Assembly: GCA_018266355.1 (NCBI GenBank)
Contig: JAFEAP010000013.1
Coordinates: forward strand, 62,001 to 126,000
DNA from: Bdellovibrionales bacterium
GTDB taxonomy: Bacteria; Bdellovibrionota; UBA1018
Direction of reading: 5' to 3'
DNA length: 64,000 bases
Positions within the stretch are counted from its first letter, which is position 1; each line of letters starts with the position of its first letter. Below the pieces are notes generated by a model. The model was not told the origin of the DNA, did no database searches, and saw only the letters and a list, made by a program, of their open reading frames with translations. This document shows positions 7,981 through 17,112 of the stretch, piece after piece. The position numbers and the translations under genes were made by a program.

Positions 7981-9591
7981 CTACTCCTCCTTCCGAATCA
8001 GGTTGAAGACGAAGCATTTCGGATCCCCGAAGGTCCCGAACGCGACGACGTGGACGACGAAGACGATTCCGGCGAAATCGAACTCCTCGGACGCGCCCTC
8101 GGTGCCCGGAGCGGCGCGGTCGCAGAGGTCGCCGACGAGCGAGCTGAAAGCCTGGTCGCGCGATACGGACGCGAGCGGTTGGCCTTCGCTCGAATCGTTC
8201 CGAACGCCGGTCACTTCCTCGAAGATCGCGTTCAGGCAGATTACCTTGCGTTCCTCGTCGAGGACGGCCACGCCCTGCTTCGCGTTCATCGCGATCGTCC
8301 GGAGCGGACCCGCGAGATCGCCCGAGGTGATGCCCTTGCCGCCGCCCACCCCGTTTCCGGTCTCTTCGGCCCGCGGGACGCGTTTCAGCGCCGAATCGAC
8401 GAGATCCCAGAGCGGGTCGATCTCGCTGAAGTAGACCGACGGCTTGAAGTCGACGTGTTCGCCGCGCAAGACCTGGTCGACCTTGCGGTTCATCTCCTGG
8501 AACGGGCGAAGGGTGATCCGGTAAATCAGGTAGAACACGAAAAGCCCGATCACGATCGAGAGCACGAGGGTGTGCGCGTAGACCATGAGCAGCTCGCCGC
8601 CCTCGACCTGCGAAAGCGTCGCATCGAGCGCGACGACGACCATCGCCCGGGGTTCGTTCCGGCCGAGCGCCGGGTTCAAGACCTGGATCGGCTCGACGGC
8701 GACGATCGTGTCGCCGGCCTTACCGACCGCCCCGCCTTCCGAGGGATTCAAGCGGAAGCGCTTCGCCTTCGCGGCGGCGATGTTCGCGGCCTCGGGCGGA
8801 TTCTGGAAATAGGTGCCCGCGCGGCCCGCCGGGGCCAGGACGCGGAGGTCGAGGTCGGTGACGGCGACCGTCTGGACGCCGACGCCTCGGGTGAACGTCC
8901 CGACGTCGAGCTTCGAGTCGGCCTTCGCGGCGACCGCCGCCGTGTTCCGGTCGGCGACCTCGCGGGCGATCGACTGGGCCCGCAGCATCATCTCGCGCTC
9001 GACCGCGCGCTGCTGCTCGTCCATCAGCGGCGAGAGCGAGATGAACAGGTTCAGCGCGAGGTAGAGACCGAAGAGCGACCCGATGACGATGCGCCATTCG
9101 TACCGCTCGTTGAATCCGAAGAAGTACGGGAGGACGTAACGGTCGAAATGGTATTTAAGCTTGCCGAGGGGATCCTTCGGCATCGGCGCGTCTTCGTGGG
9201 TCGAATCCACGAAAAGCGGCGCGGCCGGCGCGGCGGCGCCCGGCGGCGGGACGACGGATAGGTTCGGACGCGGCGGCGCGACGGCCGGCAGGCCGTCGGA
9301 AAGTTCGAGCACGAACTCGCCGACGCTGATGCGGTCGCCGGGGCGGATCTCGCGCTTCGCGGAGAGTTTACCGTTCACGAACGTTCCGTTCGAGGAACCC
9401 TGGTCCTCGACGGCGATCTTCGTGTTGTCGACGACGAGCACGCAGTGGCGCTTCGAAACGTTACCCGATTCGAGCACGATCTGATTCTGCGAGTGGCGGC
9501 CGATCGAAAAAGTTCCCGAGCCGACGGCGTACGAGGACCCGCGCGCGGGCTGCGCGTTCGAAGGTCCAGAAATAACCGTCAACCGATACAT
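7981..9591 (-). CDS. FHA-domain membrane sensor with PAS domain
   Basis: 536 residues from ATG 9591 (GGGAG upstream); this start overlaps the DUF192 gene by 13 nt. Domains: FHA at about 5-95 ('FSIGRHSQNQIVLES', 'VSKRHCVLV', 'SSNGTFVNG'); membrane span at about 165-187; periplasmic sensor-like region at about 190-335; second span at about 337-357; a HAMP-like linker; and a PAS-like domain at about 430-510 ('GVAVLDEERKVICLNAIFEE'). There is no histidine kinase, GGDEF or other output domain. It may signal through protein contacts, with the FHA binding a phosphothreonine partner. The PAS call rests on the consensus opening only. Confidence 0.8.
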   Translation of the reverse strand: MYRLTVISGPSNAQPARGSSYAVGSGTFSIGRHSQNQIVLESGNVSKRHCVLVVDNTKIAVEDQGSSNGTFVNGKLSAKREIRPGDRISVGEFVLELSDGLPAVAPPRPNLSVVPPPGAAAPAAPLFVDSTHEDAPMPKDPLGKLKYHFDRYVLPYFFGFNERYEWRIVIGSLFGLYLALNLFISLSPLMDEQQRAVEREMMLRAQSIAREVADRNTAAVAAKADSKLDVGTFTRGVGVQTVAVTDLDLRVLAPAGRAGTYFQNPPEAANIAAAKAKRFRLNPSEGGAVGKAGDTIVAVEPIQVLNPALGRNEPRAMVVVALDATLSQVEGGELLMVYAHTLVLSIVIGLFVFYLIYRITLRPFQEMNRKVDQVLRGEHVDFKPSVYFSEIDPLWDLVDSALKRVPRAEETGNGVGGGKGITSGDLAGPLRTIAMNAKQGVAVLDEERKVICLNAIFEEVTGVRNDSSEGQPLASVSRDQAFSSLVGDLCDRAAPGTEGASEEFDFAGIVFVVHVVAFGTFGDPKCFVFNLIRKEE

Positions 9592-9956
9592 AACTCGTCT
9601 CCCGGAGCGATCCCGAGACGCGCGATGCTTCCTTCCGGAAGTTCGAGCGCTTCGTGAGCGTCCCAATCGTTCAGCGGAAGCGCCTTCCACGGACGCACGC
9701 GAGCGTGCGCCGAGGTCACCACTTTCCGCTCGCTCCCCTCCGCGTGAACCACGCGAAGGAAAACGACATCGATCGGCATCACCATGAACCACATGTGAAT
9801 GCTCGTGCAGCGCGGGAAGAGGATTCCCTCACCCGAGTCCGCGCGAGTTTTTCCGATCCAGCCGCGAAGCCTAGAAAAAAAAGACTCCGCGACAATACAC
9901 TTGTCGGAAATAATCCTTTGATCTTTTAGGTTTATGAGGCGAACCGAGCGATTCAT
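9579..9956 (-). CDS. DUF192 family protein
   Basis: 125 residues; ATG at 9956 with GGAAGG six bases upstream. The DUF192 hallmarks are present: 'FFSRLRGWIGKTR', 'EGILFPRCTSIHMWFMVMPIDVVFL' split across two strands, 'VRPWKALPL' and 'ALELPEGSIARLGIAPGD'. The family is small, often exported, and of unknown biochemical role. Homologues are frequently found beside Tad genes, as here between tadC and the FHA genes. No signal peptide is visible in this copy. Confidence 0.82.
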   Translation of the reverse strand: MNRSVRLINLKDQRIISDKCIVAESFFSRLRGWIGKTRADSGEGILFPRCTSIHMWFMVMPIDVVFLRVVHAEGSERKVVTSAHARVRPWKALPLNDWDAHEALELPEGSIARLGIAPGDELCIG

Positions 9957-9983
9957 GCGGTGCCTTCCGTCATGCGATTGACG

Positions 9984-10946
9984 TCAGTTCCCTTTTCCCG
10001 TGAAAAACGCGAGGACGAACGGCCCGGCGACCATCAGGAGCACGGCCGGGAGCAGGAAAAGCACGCTCGGGAGTAGGACTTTTGACGCCGCTTTCGCGCC
10101 TTCCTTCTCCGCCCGGAGCAACCGCTCGACCCGGATCTGGTCGGACTGCTGCCGGAGGATCTTCCCGATGGAGGCCCCCATCTGGTCGGCCGAGATCAAG
10201 ATGGCGACGAAGCTGTTCACCTCGGTCATGCTGATCCGGTTCGACATCTCGCGCAGGGCGTCCGCGCGCGACGAACCGACCTTGATCTCGCGGAGCATCT
10301 GGGCGAGCTCGTCGACGAGCGGACTGGCCGCGGCCTTGTCGACGACTTTTTGGATCGCACCGATGAAATCGAGACCGGCCTCGGTCGAGAGCGAAAGCAA
10401 GTCGACGATGAACGGCATCGACTTGATGATCTGCTTCTGGCGCCGGGTGGTGAGGCTTTTTACCCAGAAATCCGGGTAAAAGAAGCCTCCCGCGCCCGCT
10501 CCGACGATCGTGTACCACGAAAGATCGAGCATCCCGAGCGCGTTCAGGATCATCCCGACGAGGGGAAAGAACGCGACGAGGAAGAATTTATACGCGATGA
10601 ATTCGTCCGGCGTGAGTTCGTCGCGAAGGCCCGCCGCGATCAAGCGGCGGCGATAAACGAGACGCTTCGAATCCCACATCTTCTTCCCGCGAACCATCGG
10701 CACGACGTACTGGGTGAAGAACGGGCGCGTCGTCTGGACGAGCTTGGAAGACGCCTTGCGATTCCGGACGTCGGCAAGATTTTCCTGGGCGGCGCTGCGT
10801 TCCTCTTCGGAAAGCAGCATGCGCGCGACCAGGTAAACCGAAGCGAAAACCGCGGCATAGCCCGCGTAAAGCACCATGTCTCGCGACATGGAGCCGATCA
10901 ATGCGACGGGTTCGGCGATTTTCGGATAGATTACCGGGACGTCCAT
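9984..10946 (-). CDS. tadC: Tad inner-membrane platform protein TadC (T2SS-F family)
   Basis: 320 residues; ATG at 10946. It has N-terminal hydrophobic segments, a middle T2SS-F domain (about 150-290: 'MPFIVDLLSLSTEAGLDFIG', 'LREIKVGSSRADALREMSNR', 'FVAILISADQMGASIGKIL') and two C-terminal spans. TadB and TadC form the inner-membrane base of the Tad machine, driven by the TadA ATPase. This copy resembles TadC more than TadB by its N-terminal layout. It is the first gene of a minus-strand operon that continues into DUF192 and the FHA genes, divergent from the YihY-family gene. Confidence 0.85.
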   Translation of the reverse strand: MDVPVIYPKIAEPVALIGSMSRDMVLYAGYAAVFASVYLVARMLLSEEERSAAQENLADVRNRKASSKLVQTTRPFFTQYVVPMVRGKKMWDSKRLVYRRRLIAAGLRDELTPDEFIAYKFFLVAFFPLVGMILNALGMLDLSWYTIVGAGAGGFFYPDFWVKSLTTRRQKQIIKSMPFIVDLLSLSTEAGLDFIGAIQKVVDKAAASPLVDELAQMLREIKVGSSRADALREMSNRISMTEVNSFVAILISADQMGASIGKILRQQSDQIRVERLLRAEKEGAKAASKVLLPSVLFLLPAVLLMVAGPFVLAFFTGKGN

Positions 10947-11014
10947 ATAAACGGGTACTCTCCAGATTCCTGTTCGGATAGACTGGGATTCACCTTAACT
11001 TTCGAACCACTCTC

Positions 11015-11020
11015 TATTCT
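11015..11020 (+). promoter_or_regulatory. Candidate -10 element, leaderless-type spacing
   Basis: TATTCT lies five bases before the ATG of the YihY-family gene, and no Shine-Dalgarno is present between them. If used, transcription would begin at or near the start codon. The -35 is weak: TTCACC or TTAACT at non-ideal spacing. Confidence 0.3.
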
Positions 11021-11025
11021 ACGCG

Positions 11026-11892
11026 ATGAAACGGAATCTCCGGAGTGTCCTGAAAGACACCCTCCTCTTTACTGCAAAAGACACGGTAAAACGGGTCCGC
11101 GAGACGGAAGTCCCGCTTTCCGCCTCGGCTTTGGCGTATACGACGATCCTTTCCGTCATTCCTTTGATCGCGGTCAGCCTCGCGGCCCTGAAGCTTTTCG
11201 GGGGGTTCGAGAGACTCGCGGACACCGTGGAACCGTTCATTTTCGAGAACCTCGCTCAGGGTTCGGATGAAAAGACGATCGCGATCTTCCGCACTTTCGT
11301 CGAGAAGACACGGTTCGGGACGGTCGGGATCGGCGGGGTGATCGGCCTCCTGCTCACGAGCGCGAGCATGCTCGGCCGGATCGAGCAGACGGTGAACCGG
11401 ATTTGGAAGACGCCGGATCGTCGGCCCTGGTTCCGCCGCGCCGGCCTCTATCTCTTCTTCATCACCGTAGGTCCGCTCGCCCTCGCGCTCGCGCTGGCCG
11501 CCGCGACGACGCTCGACCTCCCGCTCTCGAAAGTTTTCCCCACCGGAACTCCGTTTTTCTTCATCCTCGTCGGGATCTTTTACGGAATGTATCGATATCT
11601 TCCCTATCGCGCCGTCTATTGGCGCGCGGCCCTCGTCGCCTCGATCGGCACCTCGTCCGTCTGGACGGTCGCGAAGATCCTCTACGGCCTCTACGTCCGT
11701 AAGTTCGTGACGTACGACCGCGTTTACGGCAGCCTCGGAGCGGTCCCGATCTTCCTCGTTTGGACCTACGTCGCCTGGCTCGTGGTCCTGACCGGAGCCG
11801 CGTTTTCCGCGTCGCTCCAGTGGCATTACTTCAAAGGAGAAGAACCCCCGCATGCTCGAAACCGAAAAAAACCGCAAAGCCCGCCGACTTAA
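11026..11892 (+). CDS. YihY/BrkB family membrane protein
   Basis: 288 residues with about six membrane helices. Family marks are 'ETEVPLSASALAYTTILSVI PLIAVSLA' at residues about 22-49, 'GVIGLLLTSASMLGRIEQTVNRIW' at about 102-125, and a late 'YGSLGAVPIFLVWTYVAWLVVLTGAAFSA' block. The family, once labelled RNase BN, is now seen as a polytopic inner-membrane protein without agreed function. The start has no ribosome site but a -10-like hexamer five bases upstream. The 3' end overlaps the next gene by 41 nt, so the two are likely co-translated. Confidence 0.88.
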   Translation: MKRNLRSVLKDTLLFTAKDTVKRVRETEVPLSASALAYTTILSVIPLIAVSLAALKLFGGFERLADTVEPFIFENLAQGSDEKTIAIFRTFVEKTRFGTVGIGGVIGLLLTSASMLGRIEQTVNRIWKTPDRRPWFRRAGLYLFFITVGPLALALALAAATTLDLPLSKVFPTGTPFFFILVGIFYGMYRYLPYRAVYWRAALVASIGTSSVWTVAKILYGLYVRKFVTYDRVYGSLGAVPIFLVWTYVAWLVVLTGAAFSASLQWHYFKGEEPPHARNRKKPQSPPT

Positions 11893-12745
11893 GACCGGCG
11901 CGATCTTCCTCGTCATCCTCCTCGTGATCGCCGAACTCGTCGCGCTCGTCGCCGACGCGGGCGAAGCGGGCAAGCCGGTCCAGCCCTCCGAGGCGATCCA
12001 GCGGGTGAAGGAGGAGATGCGGAAAGAGGCAGCCGCCGAAAACTCGAATGCCGAGGGGAAGTCGAAGCTCCTTTGGAACTCCTGGTACACGATGACCGTC
12101 GGCGAAAAAGTGCCTTTCGGCTACTATAACGACCGAGTCGAGAAACGAGACGGGAAGTACGCCTACCAGAACCAGCTCTGGAAGATGGAGGAGGGCTTCA
12201 TCAACGAGGAGCGCGTGGTTTCCTTCGGGAAGGACGACGCGAACGTCAGCCCGATCCTCTTTAATTTCCTCGGCACCTACCGCGACTCCGAGTTCAGCAT
12301 CGACGGCACCTTCAAAGGGACGAAACTCAGCGTGAAGGCGCGGCGGAACAAGCAGAACCTCCCTCCGATCGAGACGAACGTCCCTTCGAAGGCGTTTCTC
12401 TCGACCTTGTTCCAGGTTTGGATCGGCAAACACCTTCCCGAAGCGAAGCCCGGGAAGCGCCTTCCGTTCGTGACGCTCTTCGAAGACGGGCTCGATACGC
12501 GCTACGCTTCGATCAACGGCGCGATGACACTCGAAGCCGAGGACGATTACGCGAAGAAAACGGGGACGAAGAAACTCTCCGTCGAGCTCGCGGGCATGAA
12601 GAGCGTTTGGTACGTTCTCCCGACCGGCGAATCGGTCCGCATCGAAAAACCCGACCAACACCTCGTGATCGAGAAAAAGACCGAAGCCGAAGCGCGCCGG
12701 TTCCTCGTGAAGCGGACGGAGGATCTCCCGAAATCCGGTCGTTAG
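11852..12745 (+). CDS. Membrane-anchored protein of unknown family
   Basis: 297 residues; ATG at 11852 within the YihY-family gene with AGGAGAA upstream. One hydrophobic segment at about residues 15-33 ('GAIFLVILLVIAELVALVA') follows a basic N-terminus, so the rest should be periplasmic. The remaining 260 residues read as a beta-rich domain ('NSWYTMTVGEKVPFGYYNDR', 'FNFLGTYRDSEFSIDGTF') ending in a charged tail. I do not recognise the family with confidence. The 41-nt overlap with the YihY-family gene suggests the products are made together. Confidence 0.72.
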   Translation: MLETEKNRKARRLKTGAIFLVILLVIAELVALVADAGEAGKPVQPSEAIQRVKEEMRKEAAAENSNAEGKSKLLWNSWYTMTVGEKVPFGYYNDRVEKRDGKYAYQNQLWKMEEGFINEERVVSFGKDDANVSPILFNFLGTYRDSEFSIDGTFKGTKLSVKARRNKQNLPPIETNVPSKAFLSTLFQVWIGKHLPEAKPGKRLPFVTLFEDGLDTRYASINGAMTLEAEDDYAKKTGTKKLSVELAGMKSVWYVLPTGESVRIEKPDQHLVIEKKTEAEARRFLVKRTEDLPKSGR

Positions 12746-12777
12746 CATTTTGACGCATGCTAATAGCGCCGAAGGTT

Positions 12778-12786
12778 TGCTAGACT
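12778..12786 (+). promoter_or_regulatory. Candidate extended -10 element before nagZ
   Basis: TGC followed by TAGACT matches an extended -10 (TGn-TATAAT type). It ends seven bases before the nagZ ATG, and no ribosome site lies between. It could give a near-leaderless transcript. Confidence 0.3.
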
Positions 12787-12793
12787 CTTCCCC

Positions 12794-13879
12794 ATGTCCA
12801 AGATCGATGAGGCGAAGGAACAACTCGGCGAACTCTTCCTGATGGGATTCTCCGGGACGGAACTCGCCGACGACACCGCGGCGTTTCTCTCCCAAGCCCG
12901 CATCGGCGGCGTCGTCCTTTTCGCGGCGAACTACGAGAATCCCGAACAACTCGCGACTTTGATCAACCAGGTGCAGGAGTGCCGCGCGGGCGAAGCGCCC
13001 CTCTGGATCACCGTCGATCACGAGGGCGGGAAGGTCCAGCGCTTCAAGGAAGGCTTCACGCGACTTCCCGAGGCGGGAACGATCGCGAAGAAAGGTTCGC
13101 CGAAACTCCTGTTCGAACTCTCGGAGTTCGTGGCCGCCGAACTGAAGGCGGTCGGCGTGAACGTGAACTTCGCTCCCGTGGCGGACATCAACTCGAATCC
13201 CCAGAACCCGGTCATCGGCATGCGCGCCTACGGCGAGGACGAGGACAGCGTTTCGAAGATGGTTTCGGCCTTCGTCCGCGGCCACCTCCACCAAGGCGTC
13301 CAACCGTGCGTGAAGCATTTCCCCGGCCACGGCGATACGACGACCGACTCGCACTTCGCGCTCCCGAAAGTCACCGACTCGCTCGACGCGCTCCGCGCCC
13401 GCGAGTTCCGACCGTTCACGAAGGCCTTCAAATCGGGCTGCCGATGGGTCATGACCGCGCACGTGCTGAACCCGAACCTCGATCCGAAATTTCCGGCCAC
13501 GCTCTCGAAGCGCGTTCTCACGGACATCCTCCGCGATGAAATGCGCTACACCGGCCTCGTCGTTTCGGACGACATGGAAATGAAGGCGGTCACCGACCAC
13601 TTCGGAGCCGAAGAAGCTCCCCGGCTCGCGATCGAAGCCGGGTGCGACCTCCTCATCTACCGCTCCGAAGCGGCCGGCCGCCACGCCTACGCTTCGCTTC
13701 TGAAGGCGCTCGACGAGGACCGCCTCGATCCGGAACGCGTCCTCGAATCCGCCGAACTTTCGCGCGAACTCAAGCAGGAGTTCCTCGTTCCCTACGGCCC
13801 GATCGACGCGAAGAGCGCCGCGAAGAAAACCGGTTTGCCCGAAACGACCGCCTGGTTGAAATCGAGCTTCGGGCTCTGA
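12794..13879 (+). CDS. nagZ: Beta-N-acetylhexosaminidase, GH3 family (NagZ)
   Basis: 361 residues, typical NagZ size, with no signal peptide, so cytoplasmic. GH3 marks: 'GVVLFAANYENPEQL' near residue 39, 'LWITVDHEGGKVQRF', 'VNFAPVADINSNPQNPVIG', the substrate/catalytic loop 'CVKHFPGHGDTTTDSH' (catalytic Asp-His pair of NagZ) and the nucleophile region 'GLVVSDDMEMKAV'. It should release GlcNAc from anhydro-muropeptides during cell-wall recycling. It stands alone between the YihY pair and a small charged protein. Confidence 0.93.
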   Translation: MSKIDEAKEQLGELFLMGFSGTELADDTAAFLSQARIGGVVLFAANYENPEQLATLINQVQECRAGEAPLWITVDHEGGKVQRFKEGFTRLPEAGTIAKKGSPKLLFELSEFVAAELKAVGVNVNFAPVADINSNPQNPVIGMRAYGEDEDSVSKMVSAFVRGHLHQGVQPCVKHFPGHGDTTTDSHFALPKVTDSLDALRAREFRPFTKAFKSGCRWVMTAHVLNPNLDPKFPATLSKRVLTDILRDEMRYTGLVVSDDMEMKAVTDHFGAEEAPRLAIEAGCDLLIYRSEAAGRHAYASLLKALDEDRLDPERVLESAELSRELKQEFLVPYGPIDAKSAAKKTGLPETTAWLKSSFGL

Positions 13880-13944
13880 GCGCCCGCGAAGTCCCGACGG
13901 GGTACTTTGGGACATTTTTCCTGGCCCGGGAGTTGAAACGTTAT

Positions 13945-13969
13945 CCGCACGTAGGTCGCCTGCGTGCGG
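13945..13969. other. Hairpin between nagZ and the small charged-protein gene
   Basis: CCGCACG pairs with CGTGCGG, and an inner AGG/CCT pair extends the stem through one G-T wobble. It is followed on the plus strand by a short CTATTTT stretch. It could be a weak nagZ terminator or a 5' leader element of the gene at 14008. Confidence 0.4.
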
Positions 13970-14007
13970 CCCGCCTATTTTACGGCTTCAACTCAAGGAG
14001 AATCATC

Positions 14008-14340
14008 ATGGAAAACACCACGAACACCGAATCCACTTCCAAGAAATCCGGCACCGCCTTCGGCGTCGATGCGGGCCTTCAGGAAAAGGTCCTGAAGCAG
14101 ATCAACGATCTCGGGGATTCGCTCGAGCGGGTCGGCGAGAAGATCGAAAAGAACGGATGGGAAACCGTCGGCCAGGCGATCTACAAGCTCGGCAATACGC
14201 TCGAACACCTCAAGCAAAAGAGCGGGATCAAGAAACCGGAAGAGTTCTCCGGCGAACGGAAGTACACCGACGTCGAGTACGACCAGAAAACGAAGAAAAC
14301 TTCCGACAAAATCGGAAGCGACGACAGCAAGGCCTACTAG
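14008..14340 (+). CDS. Small charged helical protein, unknown
   Basis: 110 residues; ATG at 14008 with AAGGAG eight bases upstream. There is no signal peptide or membrane segment. The product is rich in Lys, Glu and Asp: a predicted helical middle ('LKQINDLGDSLERVGEKIEK', 'LGNTLEHLKQKSGI') flanked by a Thr/Ser-rich start and a Lys/Asp tail ending 'GSDDSKAY'. It resembles small stress-type proteins in composition only. A clear intrinsic terminator follows, so it may be transcribed alone. Confidence 0.65.
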   Translation: MENTTNTESTSKKSGTAFGVDAGLQEKVLKQINDLGDSLERVGEKIEKNGWETVGQAIYKLGNTLEHLKQKSGIKKPEEFSGERKYTDVEYDQKTKKTSDKIGSDDSKAY

Positions 14341-14392
14341 TCTCTTCGAGACCGAAGTCACTCGAAGCGCCGAAACCGCCAAGCTCTCGTTC

Positions 14393-14437
14393 GAAGGGTC
14401 AGGTCCGGATTGAAACCCGTTCCTGGCCCTTCTTTTT
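14393..14437 (+). terminator. Intrinsic terminator after the small charged-protein gene
   Basis: GAAGGGTCAGG pairs with CCTGGCCCTTC (11 bp with one wobble) and is followed by TTTTT. Plus-strand orientation fits the end of the gene at 14008-14340, just before the next ribosome site. Confidence 0.7.
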
Positions 14438-14456
14438 ATCCTTTCAAGGAGGCCCC

Positions 14457-14936
14457 ATGACTTTCCAAGACACGATCGATCTCGTCCGCGCGAAAAACTT
14501 CGTCGAAAAAAACCGCGTCTGCATGCTCACGACGATCACGCCGGAGGGCCGGCTCGTTTCTCGGCCGATGACGGCGCTCCAGATGGACGACCAAGGCAAC
14601 CTCTGGTTCATGGCGTCCGAAAACGCCGAGCAGACCGTCTCGCTCGACTTCGACGAGAACGTGAATCTCGGGTTCGCCGACGTCCCGAGCGGTCAGTACC
14701 TTTCGATCACCGGATCGGCGAAAGCGATGAAGGACGCGAAGAAGACGGCCGAGCTTTGGGACTCGAAGACGGCCGCGTGGTATCCCGACGGGATGGCCGA
14801 CCCGACGCTCTGCCTGATCCGGGTCCACCCGCACGCGGCGGAGTTCTGGGACGGCGTCACGGCGAAGCCCGTACTACTCCACGGCGCGATCCGATCGGCC
14901 GCGACCGAACGCCGCTCTTCGGGCGCCCGCCACTAG
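14457..14936 (+). CDS. Pyridoxamine 5'-phosphate oxidase-like (general stress protein 26 type)
   Basis: 159 residues; ATG at 14457 with AAGGAGG upstream. The split-barrel flavin-binding fold is suggested by '[20 protein letters not shown]' (residues 21-40), '[20 protein letters not shown]', '[20 protein letters not shown]' and the late '[14 protein letters not shown]'. These match the general stress protein family better than biosynthetic PdxH. It likely binds FMN or a similar flavin; the substrate is not predictable. Its stop codon overlaps that of the convergent mcmA on the other strand (CTAG). Confidence 0.82.
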   Translation: MTFQDTIDLVRAKNFVEKNRVCMLTTITPEGRLVSRPMTALQMDDQGNLWFMASENAEQTVSLDFDENVNLGFADVPSGQYLSITGSAKAMKDAKKTAELWDSKTAAWYPDGMADPTLCLIRVHPHAAEFWDGVTAKPVLLHGAIRSAATERRSSGARH

Positions 14937-16579
14937 AATCCGGCGTATTCCTGGTACTGTCCGAAGACCTTACGGAGCGTATCGGCGATCTCGCCGAGGG
15001 TCGCTCCCGCGCGCGCGGAATCCATCACGAGCCCCATGACGTTCGCGTCGCCTTTCGCTCCGTCGGCGAGGGCGCGGAGTGCGCGATCGGTTTCGGATGA
15101 GTTCCGTTTCTTTCGCCAAGCGGCGATGCGTTCCCGCGCGCCGAGCTCGAGTTCGGGCGGGATCCGGAGGATCTCGATCGGGGACGCGACCTTGGCTTCG
15201 TCTTTGAAGCAGTTCACGCCGACGACCTTGATGCGGCCTTCGTCGATCGCGCGTTGGTCGGCGTAAGCGGAATTCAGGATCTCGTTTTGGACCCACCCGT
15301 TCTCGATGCACTTCACGGTGCCGCCGAGTTTTTCCATTTCGTCGAGGATCGCGAACGTCCGGCGTTCGAGTTCGGCGGTGAGGCTCTCGACGAAGTACGA
15401 ACCGGCGAGCGGGTCGACCGTCTGGGTGACGTTCGTCTCCGACGCGATCACCTGCTGGGTGCGGAGCGCGAGGCGAGCGGAGTCTTCGGTCGGCAGAGCG
15501 AGCGCCTCGTCGAGCGAGTTCGTGTGGAGCGACTGAGTGCCGCCGAGCACGGAGGAGAGCGCTTGGAGCGTCACGCGCACGACGTTGTTCATCGGTTGCT
15601 GGGCGGTGAGCGTCGAGCCGGCGGTCTGGGAATGGAACCGGAGCATCCACGAGCGCGGGTCCTTCGCGCCGAACCGATCGCGCATGATCTTCGCCCAGAT
15701 GCCGCGAGCGGCGCGGAACTTCGCGACCTCCTCGAAGAAGTCGGAATGGACGTTGAAGAAGAAGGAGAGTTGCCCCGCGAACGCGTCGACGGAGAGCCCC
15801 TTCTTCACCGCGGCCTCGACGTAAGCGATCGCGTTCGCGAAGGTGAAGGCGAGTTCCTGGACGGCGGTCGAGCCGGCTTCGCGGATATGGTAGCCCGAGA
15901 TCGAAATCGGATTCCACTTCGGCGTATGCTTCGCGCACCACTCGAACATGTCGGTCGTGATCCGGAGCGCGCCGGTCGCCGGATAGATGTAGTTTCCGCG
16001 GGCGATGTATTCCTTCAAGACGTCGTTCTGGACGGTACCGCGCAATTCGGAGATCTTCGCCCCGCCCTCCTCGGCGACGGTCGCGTAAAACGCGAGGAGG
16101 ATCGAAGCGGTCGCGTTGATCGTCATCGAAGTCGAGACTTTCGAGAGGTCGATCCCCTTCATCAGCGTCCGCATGTCGTCGAGGGTCGCGATCGAAACGC
16201 CGACCTTCCCGACCTCGCCCTTCGAACGGGCATGGTCCGGATCGAGGCCGAGTTGGGTCGGCAGATCGAACGCGACGGAAAGCCCCATCACGCCTTGGGA
16301 AAGGAGGTAGTGATACCGTCGATTCGATTCCTCTGCCGTGCCGAACCCCGCGTACTGGCGCATCGTCCAGAGTCGGCCACGGTACATGTCCTTCTGCACG
16401 CCGCGGGTGAACGGGAATTCCCCGGGCGCACCGAGAGCTTCTCGCTCGCCGCCCCGGCCGGCGAAGGTTTCCGGCAGGTCGCTCGACCCGTAGGTTTCCT
16501 TCACGGTGATGTTCGACCGCGTGGTGAGGATCTTCGGAGTGCCTTGAGTATTGGTCGCTTTCTTCGTCGGCTTATCCAT
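14933..16579 (-). CDS. mcmA: Methylmalonyl-CoA mutase, catalytic subunit without B12 domain
   Basis: 548 residues; ATG at 16579. It contains the TIM-barrel catalytic part only: '[22 protein letters not shown]' region (split), '[20 protein letters not shown]', '[20 protein letters not shown]' and '[20 protein letters not shown]'. Tyr in RQYAGF and Arg in 'PATGALRI' match the residues that distinguish methylmalonyl-CoA from isobutyryl-CoA mutases. The cobalamin-binding DxHxxG domain is absent, so a separate small subunit must be encoded elsewhere, as in split archaeal/bacterial forms. It converts (R)-methylmalonyl-CoA to succinyl-CoA and closes the propionyl-CoA operon, 8 nt after the biotin carrier gene. 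Confidence 0.9.
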   Translation of the reverse strand: MDKPTKKATNTQGTPKILTTRSNITVKETYGSSDLPETFAGRGGEREALGAPGEFPFTRGVQKDMYRGRLWTMRQYAGFGTAEESNRRYHYLLSQGVMGLSVAFDLPTQLGLDPDHARSKGEVGKVGVSIATLDDMRTLMKGIDLSKVSTSMTINATASILLAFYATVAEEGGAKISELRGTVQNDVLKEYIARGNYIYPATGALRITTDMFEWCAKHTPKWNPISISGYHIREAGSTAVQELAFTFANAIAYVEAAVKKGLSVDAFAGQLSFFFNVHSDFFEEVAKFRAARGIWAKIMRDRFGAKDPRSWMLRFHSQTAGSTLTAQQPMNNVVRVTLQALSSVLGGTQSLHTNSLDEALALPTEDSARLALRTQQVIASETNVTQTVDPLAGSYFVESLTAELERRTFAILDEMEKLGGTVKCIENGWVQNEILNSAYADQRAIDEGRIKVVGVNCFKDEAKVASPIEILRIPPELELGARERIAAWRKKRNSSETDRALRALADGAKGDANVMGLVMDSARAGATLGEIADTLRKVFGQYQEYAGF

Positions 16580-16587
16580 CGCTCGCC

Positions 16588-17112
16588 TTAATCGATCAGG
16601 ATCAAGTCCGCGCCGCTCTCGACGGCTTGGCCTTCGGTCACCTTCACGGTTCCGACCTTGCCCGGACCGGTCGCGCGGATCTCGTTCTCCATCTTCATGG
16701 CCTCCATGACGAGGAGAGGTTGGTCCTTCGCGATTTCGTCGCCCGCCTTCACGAGCACGCGCACGATCTTACCCGGCATCTGCGCGCGAACGCGGGTCGC
16801 CTTCTTTTTACCGCCCGAGGCGCCGACCGCGGTCTCGCCCGCGCCACGGACGCGCACGCCGCTGACGAGCCGATCGGTGCCGCGTTCGTTCACGCGGTAG
16901 ACGAGCCCGCCTGCGGAGTCGTCGGCCTCGCCGTAGAAATCGTAACCGAACGTCCCGTGCGGGAATTCGATCCAGAGTCCGTCCGCATCGCGTTTCCACG
17001 CGACCGAGTAAGCCTTCCCGTCGACGGTCACTTCCCCCGCGCCTTCCGAGCCGGACGGCGCGCGCTTCCACGCGATCTTCCGTTTCCCCACGGTACCGAG
17101 GGTCGAACTCAT
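16588..17112 (-). CDS. Biotin carboxyl carrier protein of propionyl-CoA carboxylase
   Basis: 174 residues; ATG at 17112 overlapping the stop of the biotin carboxylase gene (ATGA). The C-terminal biotinyl domain (about residues 105-174) has 'APMPGKI'-like '[20 protein letters not shown]' and the biotinylation site '[13 protein letters not shown]' (Lys in AMKM). The N-terminal half is beta-rich and probably contacts the carboxylase core. In many species this domain is fused to the alpha subunit; here it is a separate gene, with co-translation preserved by the 4-nt overlap. Confidence 0.88.
   Translation of the reverse strand: MSSTLGTVGKRKIAWKRAPSGSEGAGEVTVDGKAYSVAWKRDADGLWIEFPHGTFGYDFYGEADDSAGGLVYRVNERGTDRLVSGVRVRGAGETAVGASGGKKKATRVRAQMPGKIVRVLVKAGDEIAKDQPLLVMEAMKMENEIRATGPGKVGTVKVTEGQAVESGADLILID

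Noticed and set aside
11831..13915. 694-residue minus-strand frame opposite the YihY/nagZ region
   Set aside because: Composition (Arg, Glu, Leu, Phe) is that of an antisense shadow in high-GC DNA, and the plus strand holds recognised families.
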